Shown one piece after another: positions 23,351 to 41,859 of a stretch of DNA of 64,000 bases. The stretch is from Cynocephalus volans (Eukaryota; Chordata; Mammalia; Dermoptera; Cynocephalidae), in the NCBI RefSeq assembly GCF_027409185.1, contig NC_084469.1:35082293-35146292 (forward strand), in the 5' to 3' direction. The notes under the pieces are model-generated. The model saw only the letters and a list, made by a program, of their open reading frames with translations. It was not told the origin of the DNA and searched no databases. The stretch's first letter is position 1; every line of letters starts with the position of its first letter. Made by a program: the position numbers and the translations under genes.

Positions 23351-24038
23351 CACACCTCTTTCGCGTGAATTCTTGCTCTTTGGTGTGCAACATAAATCGT
23401 TCGCACTGCTAACATTTCCTCTCTACTCGCCCTTGGTGTTCTTTGCACCTCCCTCGGTTCCTTTCGGGATGTCTGTCCCCGTCTCCACTCGTCCTTCTCT
23501 GCTTCTCCTGGTTATATAACTCTTCGTCTCGCCGTGTCCTGGTTTCAACTCCACAGACTCCGCCCTGGAACAGTGCGGGGAGGGGCAGGAGAGTTGAGGA
23601 CCCAGACAGATTCCGGCTGGCGGCCGGCTGGGACTCAGGGGATCCTGCAGATGGGAGACGGAGCCCCGCGGGACCCGGTGCCCCCATCCCTCACATCCTG
23701 CCCCCCCCAACCGCGATCTCGCCGGGGAGAGAGAAGGCACAGTATCTCTGAGGGGCGTGTCGGGACTCCAGTCAGAAATGTGGGTTGGGAGGTCAGGGCT
23801 GGAGGCGGAGAGGAGGCGGGCGAGAGGCTCGAGTCCCTGGGATTGGAGTCATATTGGGGTAAAAAAGATAAAGGCAGGACGCCTCGGTTCCATCCTTAGT
23901 CTCCTTTTCGGGTTCCCAGAATTCCTAAGGCTATTTCCCAGGAAGCTTAGCCAGCAGCCCCCCTCCGCCTCCTAGGGGTCAAAGGTCTGTGTTAGAGGTG
24001 GCCTGGGATGATGTCACCAATGCACGTGCCCCGGGATG

Positions 24039-24051
24039 GTTGCCAGGCAAT
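24039..24051 (+). promoter_or_regulatory. RFX X-box-like site 2 with nearby CRE-like and E-box motifs
   Basis: GTTGCCAGGCAAT is a strong inverted-repeat X-box with a one-base spacer. Within 35 bp upstream lie TGATGTCACC (CRE-like) and CACGTG (24023-24028). This has the look of a compact enhancer or promoter module. Confidence 0.6.
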
Positions 24052-24694
24052 GAGGCCTCCTCCCCCTTCATTCCCTCCCACCTCTGCCCCGAGTCCAGTT
24101 CAAATCCCGTGCCATCTCTTTCCCCTCTCCCTTCCCTTGGCCTTAGCATCCTGCAGGTGGGAAACCCCGGCCTGGAGTTTTGTGATAGGGAGGGGCACGG
24201 GTGTGGTGTGGCTGAAAGACTTTGCCCCTTTGCTGGTCTGAGAGAATCCTGGGTCACTTTTTCCTAGATTGGCACAGGAGAGCTTCCCCTCCAAGCCGCC
24301 TCCCACCTTGAAAGAGCCTCCTAGGAGTCTTTACTTTCCCACCTGCTGCATGGCTAAGTGTCCTATTGCCCCCTTCCCCATATCAAGCTCAAGTGGGAGT
24401 GGTTGTAAGACAGCTACCCAGGAGAGGAGTTGTGTGTGGTATGGGGGATTCACTAGACACCAGCTCATCCCTGAGGTCTCCTTGAGATGGCACATCCCCC
24501 TCTACAAATAGTGAAGAAAAGGATCAGGAAACAGTATTAGATTGAAAAGTCAGGGTCTTTATTCTGTGTAGGTGAGTGTGTCAGTTTGTGGCATCTCATT
24601 TAGGGAAGGGGGACTCAGTTGATAGCTATGGCTGTCCTTCTCTGTTGAGTTAAGTCCTGGGGTAGGTGATGGTATCAGAAAAAAATCAGTGTCG

Positions 24695-24945
24695 CTTTTG
24701 TGTACCTTAGAGCTTGGGCTGTCAGATCAGACCTGAATTCTAATCCCAGCTCTGCCACTTAGTGGCTATTGGGACTTGGAAAGGTCACAACCTCTCTGAG
24801 TCTCTTATTCTTTATCTGAAAATTTTAAATATCAATATATATTTTGAAGGCAGATTGGAGGAAATAAATGAGACAATTTATGCAAAGCACTTAGCACAGT
24901 GCCTGGCACAGAATGAATGCTTGTTGTTATGAAATAATTTTATTA
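24695..24945 (+). repeat. MIR element
   Basis: Sense MIR: 'ctaatcccagctctgccact', 'cacaacctctctgagtctct' and 'gtgcctggcacagaatgaat'. Confidence 0.85.
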
Positions 24946-25329
24946 TTACATGGTATTAGTTACTATTTTTATTATTATACTTAGTACGCTTGCTCCAAAC
25001 TAGCCATGACCTTAGGAGTTCCTTAGGGAGGAGTGGAGAGTTTGTGTTATTTTGGAGGGGATGGGGGCTGGTGATTAGCTTCCACTGCTTTGTGCACTTT
25101 ATTTGATGAAGGCTTTAGTTGGATTTGTATTGCTTTCTTTAGGATTATTTTTTCCCCTTTTTGGAGAATAAATAGCTAAAACTATTCCTTTGGCTGTGAA
25201 AATAAAATAATTGTATTGTGGTTCATGATTTTGAAGCAAGACCCCAGTCCCCTCCCATGTTCTCTGGAGCCTTTCATTTTGAAAAGGGACTCCACAGTTT
25301 TCCTAGCGGGGACAGGGCTAGGCTAAGGG

Positions 25330-25711
25330 GTGTGTAAAAGGTTGGGGTGGTTGGGTGGAGAGAGACTAGTGCTGGGGGCTGGGGGGCGGGTAGTTAAAGG
25401 AAGAGACCGGAAGGGAGGAGGAGGGAGCCTGCTGGTGGGGAGGGAGAGAGGGGAGGAGGAGGTGGAGGAGGAGGAGGAGGAGGAGGAGGGAGGGGGTTGG
25501 GGAGAGCCTGCTACAGTTCTTTGTTTGACTCCGGGACTCAGGGACGGGGAGGAGGAGGGAGGGAGGCAGAGGCTGCAAGCGCCGGGGCAGGCCCAGGAGG
25601 CAGAGGAGGGACCGTCTCCCCCGCCCCCCCAGCCCCCACTCCCCCCCCTGCTGCTTTCCCCCCTCCCTACCCGGACTCCGGGGGCACCGCCGGGGGACAG
25701 ACACCCAGCAG
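25330..25711 (+). promoter_or_regulatory. KDM6B: Candidate KDM6B promoter/noncoding first exon
   Basis: A GGA-repeat tract (25451-25490) precedes a GC-rich stretch that ends in the donor CCAGCAG/GTAACC at 25711. The next strong acceptor on this strand is the 28236 exon. A first exon ending at 25711 and joined to 28236 fits KDM6B having several noncoding 5' exons. The TSS cannot be placed and the exon is inferred from its donor and composition only. Confidence 0.4.
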
Positions 25712-28235
25712 GTAACCCCGGCCTGGCTCGCCCTCCCCTCTCTGATTTTCCTTCTTACCCTCCTGGATGACCCCTTTCCCCCTTTCTGTCTCCCCGTTTT
25801 CCTCAGGCCTTGCCTCTTTTCCCTGGACCTCCTTGTTCCATCTCCCCCACTTGGGCTGGCCGCGCCACCTTCTTGTGCAGCCTGACTCCCTTCCCCTCAC
25901 CCGACATCCTGTGCGCCCCAGGTCTGCCCAAGGCACCTTTTGGGGTTCTGTCTCGCTCTTTCTCTGGGTTCTTGCTTCCTTTCCGACCTGTCCCCTGGGG
26001 CTCCGAGGGAGGAGGGAGTCCCAGTCCTTTTCTTGCTCCCCTCAGTTCCCCGTGCCCCCCAACTCTGGCCCCCTTTCTCCTAGCAGTCTCCAGGGGTGGG
26101 GAGAGAACCGGAATTTGGGGGGCCCTCTGGAGGGACAAGGGGTTGTGAGTCGCTGGGGAAAGGGACTGTGAGTGTGTGGGGTGGGGGTGGGGGGTGGTTA
26201 GAGACCTGGCTGCCTCTCTGTTGTCCCTTTAAATGGCCCTCACATTTCTGGGGACTCATGGGGGGGAGATGGCAAGCCGCCTGCCTGGGGGGCAGGGCCC
26301 TTGGTTCCTCCACACAATCAAGGGTGGTAATGATTTAAAGGGACAGCTTCAGTGTGGCCGCTGCCACCCTGTGCCGGCGGGAGGGGGAGCCGGCAGTCCT
26401 TGTTTGGGGAGCCTTGACTGGTGATCAGGGCATTTGAGGCCGAGTCTATTGCAGGGCCTGCCAGGTCTGGGATGGTGCTGCAGCTGGGAAAGTGCAAGGA
26501 GGGGTGACAGCCTGCCTGAGGGGCACTCAGCCTGGGCTTTCTCCAGGGCCCCACCTTTGCGTCCATCGACTTTTTGGCCAAGAATCCTTGAGGCCAAACT
26601 ACTGGAGTATGTCAGCCACCAGGTGGGGGCCACCAGGAGGTCTACAGGTCAGCGGCCTGGCCTGGGCACTTTGGAGTTGGCCCTTCAGCTTCCCCTTTTG
26701 TTGTTTGGCTCTGTGCATAAGAAAGCCCCAGCCCCTCCCCCCTGCTCCCCCTTCCAGTCCACATGCCCCCCCCACACCCACCCCAGCTGTTGGACAGATG
26801 AATTACAGCCTCGGGCTTGGGGCCAGGGCTGGTGAAGGATTAAAGCTCTGGGGCTGGCCCTTTAAATGTCTGTTAGCCCCTCCCCCACTCTGGTGTCTGG
26901 ACACCCCCCACACACCCTTCTGACCCCCTTGGCTGCCCCTCACTCCTCTTCTTGGTCTGTCCTAAGGCCTGACCACTCCCCTCTCTTTAGGCTAGACCTT
27001 CCCCAGAGGCCCCTCCCCCAACATAACCACATATACAAATGCTACTGACTACACACATGCCCTCCCTGGTCCCATGTTCTGAGCCTCCCTATTCCTGGAG
27101 AGTTCCAGCCTCAAGCTCCCTTCTCCAGCAGAAGGGCCTTGCCTGCTGGCCTCCCCCACTTGCAGCTGACCACTACCCTGGCCAGGTGAGGGGGCCTTCA
27201 ATGGGTCAGAAATAGCACCTCCCCAGGGGCAGTGTCATCAGCAGCTGTGGAAGCTTGCAGCACATTGCATCATGGAGACTGGGGGCCAGAGGCCTGAGTC
27301 TCTGGGGCAGGGGGAAGGATGGGAGCTGGAAGGCCAGGGAATGGAGAGACTAGACTAGGAGCCCAAGTGTCTGGGTCCGTTAGGGAAGAGAATTGTGGCT
27401 AATGGAGCAGAAAACTTAGGTCCCTGAGGAGTGAGTCTGAGGTGAGGGCTGACTTAGGTCTGACCCCTGGATGGACACCTAATTCTTGGCTCTGGACTTA
27501 TGTTAAAAGACCTAGCTAGCTCCTTATCTCTAAGGGTTGGGAGAGAAGAGAGTGGGCCTCTATCACCTTCTTGGACCACATAGAGGAAGGAGGTGATGGG
27601 GAAACAGGATATGGCCTTGGCGGGGTAGGATAGAGGGGAGGCTTGCAGCAGAGGCCACTTCCAGGCTTAGGCCCAGAGTCATAGTTCTTGCAGAGGGAGA
27701 AGGCTCCTCCTTGCTGGGCTCGTTCATCTAGTCTGGCCACCTGTGCTGCTCACCAAGACCTGCCTGTACCCGCCTGGGGGAAGAGGAGGGAGCAGAGTCC
27801 AGAGGGTGGGGTCGATTGTCTCCTGTCTTGATAAGGTTGGAGAGGACACAGAGGCTGAGCCCAGGAAGAGGGTCAGCATGCCCTGGGGCCAGGACATGCA
27901 GGACCCAGGCTAGCTTGGTGCAGATGTCAGGGGCTGCTGGGGCTACTCTAGGGTCAGGGAGTCTCAGCAGAAAGGTCCAGTCAGAAGACGGATCACAGGT
28001 TGGGTGTCCACTGTAGATTTACTCAGATACCATAGCATGCCCTTCTTACCATCTAGTCCAGGCTGCCTCCTAAAGGGGAAGATTGGAGGACCACTTTGGG
28101 ATGGCTTTTTCTGGTTGCCATGGAAACAAGATTCTATCCAGTTTGACCACCAGAGTCAGGTTTCTCTTCAATGAGGGGGCAGGGAGATTTTTCCCGTCTG
28201 GGAGACCCCATCTCTGACTGATTGTTTTCTTTTAG
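25712..28235 (+). other. KDM6B: Putative KDM6B first intron
   Basis: GC-rich unique sequence with no recognised exon. It contains a G-tract array at 26178-26197 and an X-box at 28114-28127. Intron status depends on the candidate first exon at 25330-25711. Confidence 0.45.
28114..28127 (+). promoter_or_regulatory. RFX X-box-like site 3
   Basis: GTTGCCATGGAAAC, the classical 14-bp palindromic X-box with one deviation in the 3' half. It lies 109 bp upstream of the KDM6B 5' UTR exon at 28236. Confidence 0.65.
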
Positions 28236-28353
28236 GTTCCCCCCAGGCACCATGCCAGCCCCATAGCACTGCCCACCCCACCCACAGTGGTCTGCTGTAC
28301 CCCACTGCTGGGGCTCTGGTTCCAATGAGACAGGGCACACCAAACTCCATCTG
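28236..28353 (+). other. KDM6B: KDM6B 5' UTR exon (noncoding)
   Basis: Acceptor tgttttcttttag/GTTCC and donor CATCTG/GTAAGT are both strong, and the 118-bp segment between has no long frame. It contains two upstream ATGs. One opens MPAP-stop (28252-28266). The other (28325) opens a nine-residue frame whose stop TG/A is formed at the junction with 33620. Position and wording agree with my memory of a leader exon of mammalian KDM6B. Confidence 0.75.
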
Positions 28354-28792
28354 GTAAGTCCTGCCCCTCTGACCTTCTGCCCCACCAATAGTCCAACTCT
28401 GCACCACATTTTTGAAGAAGGTTGGTATGTTCTGGATCATGCCCACTCCTCAGAATGGTCCAGTCCAACTCTGAGCCTCCTCCCACGTGTGGTGCTTCAG
28501 TGGTTCAGCCCTCCTGGGTTATGGAGCTCCCCTCTGTCTCCTATGAATGGTTCATTCCTGTACTTCGCCAATCTCTCCCCCCAAAAATCTTCCCCCAGTA
28601 CTACAATTCAGTTGCTTATTGAATTAAGCTAAGGTTTGAAAGCTGAAAAGTAGATGTGAGATACCCTAGACGGAATTTTCTTGGAAAGGGACAGGCTTTA
28701 CCCTTAAAAGAGTTGTTGAACGCTTAGCTTATAGATGGTGTTTAGAAATTGATTTGGGGAGATACTGGACATCATTGCCATAACAACTTACT

Positions 28793-28806
28793 GTTGCCAT
28801 GGCAAT
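28793..28806 (+). promoter_or_regulatory. RFX X-box-like site 4 (near-perfect palindrome)
   Basis: GTTGCCATGGCAAT differs from the ideal X-box palindrome GTTGCCATGGCAAC only in the last base. It is 440 bp downstream of the 28236-28353 exon, inside the KDM6B leader intron. Confidence 0.7.
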
Positions 28807-29339
28807 TTTGGCAATCTCACCTTTCCTTCCAGATCGCTTTCTGCCCCATTCTCTTCACACTGCACTATAGCATTTGCCTCCCACACCCTGTATTACTCTT
28901 CTTCTGCTTCCTTCTCTCCTGCCAGTTCTCTACCTGAGGTCCTGCTCCATTTCCCATTCCTCTGCGGGAGAAAAGGGAAGATGATCCCTAAACCAGGGCC
29001 TTAAGTTCTCTGAGTGTGCGTTCTTCCGCATTACTCACTGAGTTTCTTGAGTGGGACTGTTTTCTTCTATGTATCTCACTATTTGGCATGATGGTTTGCA
29101 CATTGAGGTGCCTCAGCGGATTTGTGTTGAATGAATGTGTTAGCTGAATAAGCTTCATTGCCAAGAAACCTATGGCTTCTGAGATCTGCACAGCCTCCTA
29201 CCCACAGTTTCTCTAGAGGACATGAGACATTTGGGATGGTAACATGGGGTAGAGCTGAGAGGAAGACTGACACAGGAGATGGCCTGTGAGTATATAAGCA
29301 AGGGAGGGAGAATAGGACAGAGGCAGTACAAAAGAGTGG

Positions 29340-29575
29340 TAAGAATGTAACTCTGGAAAGAAGGCCCAGCTCTTCCACTCACTTGCAGAATGACATTGGC
29401 CAACTTACTTAACCTCTCTGAGCCTCAATTTCCTCATCTGTAAAATGGGGTAATCACAGTATCTCCTGTCAGGTTTTGGGGAAAAGTTAAAAAAAAAAAA
29501 AAAAAGCATATAAAATGCTTAACACAGTGCCAGTCGTGTAATAAGTATTCACTAAATGCTAGCAATTATCGTCAT
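29340..29575 (+). repeat. MIR element
   Basis: Sense MIR: 'agctcttccactcacttgca', 'aacctctctgagcctcaatt', 'cctcatctgtaaaatggggt' and 'aacacagtgccagtcgtgta', with an internal A17 run. Confidence 0.85.
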
Positions 29576-30119
29576 AATGGGAGCCGCAGGGAGCTGTTAG
29601 GATAAGCAAGGATGTTGAGGAATGGGACAGAACTTTATCGAAGGCAGACAGACCCCCAAACACCTGACTCAAACAGAAGGATGACTGACCCGGCAAGACG
29701 TCAGTATTGAAGGGAGTGAGGCGAAGAGTCAGCAGGGTCAGCCTGCTCCAATGTCTCCCTGACTCTGTTCAGGAACATGAAGGCAAACACAGAAGGGCAT
29801 GTGCAGAGACGCACGTGATCATGCTAGTGATGCAGAGGCAGACCCAGACAAAAGACCGAGACAGGAGCCAGGCAGACACACAGACAGAGACAGCCCCGCG
29901 GAGTCATGTAGACAAGGATAATGACAGGAACGCGTCAGACACAGGCACTGAGGGAGACAAGATGAGCAGATATGCAGGTGCACACGGAGACAGACACCGG
30001 GACCCACACACAGCCGACCGTGTCACAGACTTGTGAACACAGCGCCCAGTCAGAGGCAGACACAAGGCCCGCAGTGACACATAGCGGGCCGGGGCCAGCA
30101 CCGTCACTTCTCAGTTGGG

Positions 30120-30251
30120 GGTGGGGAGGAGCCGGCAGCGGGGGAAGGCTGGGGAAGGGAATCCCGGGCGGGCGGCCTGCCCGGGTGGCTGAGTCACAGT
30201 AGAGTCTCAGCCGGCGGCCGTCCCCTCCGCCTCCCCCTCCCATTCCCCCAG
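30120..30251 (+). promoter_or_regulatory. KDM6B: Candidate alternative KDM6B promoter/first exon
   Basis: GC-rich block with a perfect AP-1 element TGAGTCA (30190-30196), ending in a strong donor CCCCCAG/GTAAGA at 30251. The next acceptor is the 33620 leader exon. Exon status is inference. Confidence 0.4.
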
Positions 30252-31016
30252 GTAAGAAGCGAACCTGTAACCCCTCGCTTCCACCTGGCAGAACGAGGAA
30301 CGGCAGGGAGCGGGATGCGGCGGGGGCGGTCCCACCTCCGCTCGCGTGCAGCGTGCCCACTAGCTGCCTGCTCAGTCAAACCCATCTGCGGGGTCTTATC
30401 TTTGGCTGTGTTAGGATTCTGCGTGCGCACGTCAGGCCTCTTACCACGCGTCCTGCGCGGCTGGGGTCCTGCGCGGAGGAGCTCTTCGGCCTCAAGCCCA
30501 GAGAGAGTTAAGTGGGTGTGATTGATGGAGTGGTTCTCTCTTGGGGCTCAAGGGGGAGGGGGTCGGTTAAAGTCCTGGAGTCCAGAGCCCGGATGGAGGG
30601 GGCGGAGCCGGGCTTTGCCGGGAGTGCCCGGATGGGGAGGGCGTGGCCTCGGCGGGAGCTGAATTAACCCTTTCAGAGCGAGCGGCTTGCTCCCCAGGAT
30701 TGTGGGTCGGTTTGGGAGAGGCTGGAATGTCTGCCCTAGACGTCTATCGACCTCCCAGCCTGGCTCTGGCCGCGTGCGTCTACATTTCGTCTGTCTTCGA
30801 GGAGCCTGTGGGTTTCCGTCTTTGTGTCTCTCCGTGGTTGTTCCCTCCCTTGGGTTAGTATGGACACCGGGAGTCGGGGAGGGCTATTCTTGCCCCAGAG
30901 CGAGAGTGGAGGTGAGAGTGGATCGCGAGCTGGCCGCCGGCGGCTGGGGAACAGGTGTGAGCGCGGCGTTGGGGCTGCCCGGCGCGGGGAGGGGCTGTCG
31001 TGGGGGGAGACGAGAG

Positions 31017-31883
31017 GGGAAATTCCGCGGGACCGGTGGTGAGCGGTGTGTGGGCTGAGGAGTTGTGTCTGCCTCTGACTGTGTGTCTGTGTGTGTTCGG
31101 GGAGGCGGGGGCTGAGTCAGTGGGAATAGGGGAAGGTTTTCTGGGTGACTCACGCTCCCCCACCCCAAGCCTGAATCAGACCCGCAGGGAGGGCTTTGTC
31201 CGGGGGGGCGGGTGAGGAGTCAGGCCCCTGCGTCCCGGATGGGGACGAGGATCGAGGTGGCTACGAGGAAGTTTTGTCTTCAAGTGAGGGCTCTGTACTC
31301 CCTGGTGCCAGAGTAGGGCTTTGTGGATAAAGGTGGAAGACCAAGAGGCTGGAGGGACGGGACTCGCTGGCTTAGGGAAAGCTGAGTCAGTTCCCCGTGG
31401 GAAAGGGGAAGTGGCAGAGGGGAAGTGTCATCATCGCAGAAGGGGAAGCTGCATTTCCTGGTAACTGGCAGCTCCCTCGGCACCACTTCCCAAGCAAGGA
31501 TCGCTCCTCTGATATCTGCTCCCCTCCCTGCACCGTTTGCCCAAGTCTGGTCCTTGCGTTCCCCTCTCCCCGGGGACTTGGGTGGGGGCAGCCGGCCAGG
31601 GCTACACTTGACCGCAGTTAGGCGCTGTACTTGTCCCAGGGCTTGGTAACAGATAAAAAGGCTGCTGCGTCTGGTGAGGAGTCAGAGTTCTGACAGAAAC
31701 TCCGCGTGAACTTCGGAGAGGGTCCGCGGGGCCCAAGTGCCCAGTAGGGCTCAACGGAGAGTGGCAGGCCGGGACCTGTAGGGTCCAAGCGCTTCCATGC
31801 AAACAGGCGACCTTGCCCCTTCAGGAGGGAGGGCTGTTTTCACCAGAAACCCGTCTGCCTTTGTGGGTTGCGTGGAAATTTCC
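31017..31883. promoter_or_regulatory. KDM6B: AP-1 and NF-kB motif cluster upstream of KDM6B
   Basis: Perfect AP-1 sites TGAGTCA at 31113-31119 and 31383-31389 and TGACTCA at 31146-31152, with another at 30190. NF-kB-type sites GGGAAATTCC (31017-31026) and GGAAATTTCC (31874-31883). Induction of KDM6B by NF-kB in macrophages and by AP-1 in stimulated cells is established; that these particular sites act is inference. Confidence 0.6.
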
Positions 31884-31899
31884 CCATAGCGCAGACTTC

Positions 31900-33341
31900 T
31901 CAGCGAAGGCGAACTTTCCAGCCGCCCCCAGCCCCTGGTTGCGCGCTCTCCCCCGGCTTCCTGCCCGGCGCTAGCTCCAGCTGGAGCGCTGGCTCCGCCC
32001 CCGCCGCTTTGTACTCGGCACTCGCTTCTCGCCGCTCTTTGTACTCTAGACTCTCAATGGACCGATCCTAGGAGTGGAGCCGGCTCCCTACTTGCGGGGA
32101 CGCCGGGTAGACGCGGAGGCGGCGCGGGGATGCAGCTCCTGGGCTCAGGGAGGCGAGAAGTTAGAGCTGGGGCTAAAAGGAGAGGAGCCCAGGAGAGGAG
32201 AGCGTTGTGCCGGTCGTGGATCGAGCCAGCACCGACGGGGGGGTGGTGGTGGTGGAAGGACGTGAAGGAGGAAACGAAACAGGTTCTGGGTTCTTTAAGG
32301 GAGTGGGCGGTGAGAGTGGGACAAGAGTGATGTCACTGCCTCTCGGGCCCCGCCCTCCTCCCTCCCGCAGGACCCCCCCCCCCCAGCCAATACACTTACA
32401 CACACCGCTTCCGCTGCGCAAGTAGCCACGTCACGGGCAACCCCCGAAATCCCCCCCTCCCTTGGGGGGCGGGGGCCACGTGGGCCGTGGGGAACCGCGT
32501 GGCCCCGGCGGGGAAGGGCATAGAGGATACGGGAGCCATGCGAGAAGGGCCACGCGGGACTGCGGTGCGCGACTTCTCAGAAGTTGGGGGATTCATGGGG
32601 GGTTTGGTTTTGGGGGTCGGTCGATACTGAAGACCCAGAGAGCCTGGGCAAGTGGAGGAACTGGAGGAACTGGATACAAGGCTGAGGACTTAACCGTAAC
32701 TGGCTTGGGACGGGGTCAGGCGTTGCGGGTGGAGCGCTATGGTAGCGGCGCGGGCGAGTTCGGGTGCCGCAGAAGTGCCCAGCTAGCCCTAAGCATTTCC
32801 AAGGGGCGCTCGGGGTGGAGAGGGCAGTCACTGGGCGAGGAGAAGTGAGGAAGGGAAGGGACGTCTTTGCGTCCCGCATTCATCTGCAGGCCTCGGTCTT
32901 GCGGTGGCCAGGCGGGGGGCGATTCGAATGGTCTGGCCGGGACCACCGGCGGCTCTGTGGGTGAGAGAAGCTGGTGGTAGCGCCACCCCCCAGGCGGACC
33001 CGAGCGTGCAACTCATCGCCCTCACCCGCACGGGTCCTGCCCTGCCGCCCAGCTTGGCCCTCTTGCCCTGCCGGCCCGGGTGTCAGGTCCAAGATGGGGA
33101 CCCTAGGTGGGAGCCGCGGGGTCACATCGGGGTCACCCCGGGCCGAGCCCGTCTGACCGGCTCGCCCGCCCCTCCTTCCCGGCAGCCAGGGTAAGCTCGC
33201 TCCTATTGGTTCCTGCCAGGCTGTTACTGAGGCGGAGACACGGGTGATGACTGGCTTTCTGGGCAGAGGGGAAGTCCTGTGATTGGCCCGGTCTCTGGAG
33301 CTCGCCGACGCAGAGAGAGAGGGCGCTCCCACGGAGACCGG
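31900..33341 (+). promoter_or_regulatory. KDM6B: CpG island and proximal KDM6B promoter/first exon
   Basis: CpG-dense sequence with E-box CACGTG near 32476 and two inverted CCAAT boxes (ATTGG near 33205 and 33282). It ends in the donor GACCGG/GTAAGC at 33341. A short noncoding first exon ending at 33341 would splice to 33620. The TSS cannot be placed exactly; about 33290-33320 would suit the CCAAT spacing. Confidence 0.55.
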
Positions 33342-33619
33342 GTAAGCGGCAGCGGTGCGGGCTGGTCCACGGGGCTCCAGACTGGAGGCCTGGCAGCGTA
33401 GCCACTCGGTCCCTCCGACTGGCCCTCTGGCTCTCTGCCACTCTCCTGGGCTTCTAAGGGCTCCTTAGGCCAGGAAGGCCTCCCCTCGAGGAAAGCCAAG
33501 GCCGGGCTCTCTGCACAAATGACAGACCTGTGTGTGCCACTGCCAGCCCAGCCCAGCCTTCGGGCCCTGACTGTGTGCTGGCCATCTCACCTCACTCCTT
33601 TTCCTCTTTCTCTCTGTAG

Positions 33620-33762
33620 AATTGGCTGTGAACGGCCCCAGGCGGCCATCTGGGGTCACTGGGCACTCTCGTCAGAGTGGCCGGAGCCCGACCGTCGTCC
33701 CACAGAGCTGGGGCAGGGGGCCGTGCCCGATCTCCAGGGCTCCTGGGGCCACTGCTGACCTG
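33620..33762 (+). other. KDM6B: KDM6B 5' UTR exon (noncoding)
   Basis: Acceptor ttctctctgtag/AATTG, donor GACCTG/GTAAGG, 143 bp, no ATG. It lies 93 bp before the start-codon exon (acceptor at 33855). Its first base completes the TGA of the second upstream ORF when joined to 28353. Confidence 0.75.
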
Positions 33763-33836
33763 GTAAGGGAAAGACTGGGGCTGGGTTGACTGGGTGTACA
33801 CTGGCAGCTCTGGTCTTGCCCCCAGTAAGGGCATAA

Positions 33837-41859
<8,023 letters not shown>

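Larger units (their letters stand above)
23351..25329. other. Intergenic DNA between DNAH2 and the first KDM6B exons
   Basis: No coding exon seen. It holds the X-box module at 24.0 kb, a MIR at 24695-24945 and A/T-rich sequence at 24930-25200. Confidence 0.6.
28354..33619 (+). other. KDM6B: KDM6B leader intron region with internal promoters
   Basis: Relative to the upstream leader exon this is intron, but it contains candidate promoters and first exons at 30120-30251 and 33180-33341, an X-box, a MIR and the AP-1/NF-kB cluster. No coding exon seen. Confidence 0.6.
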
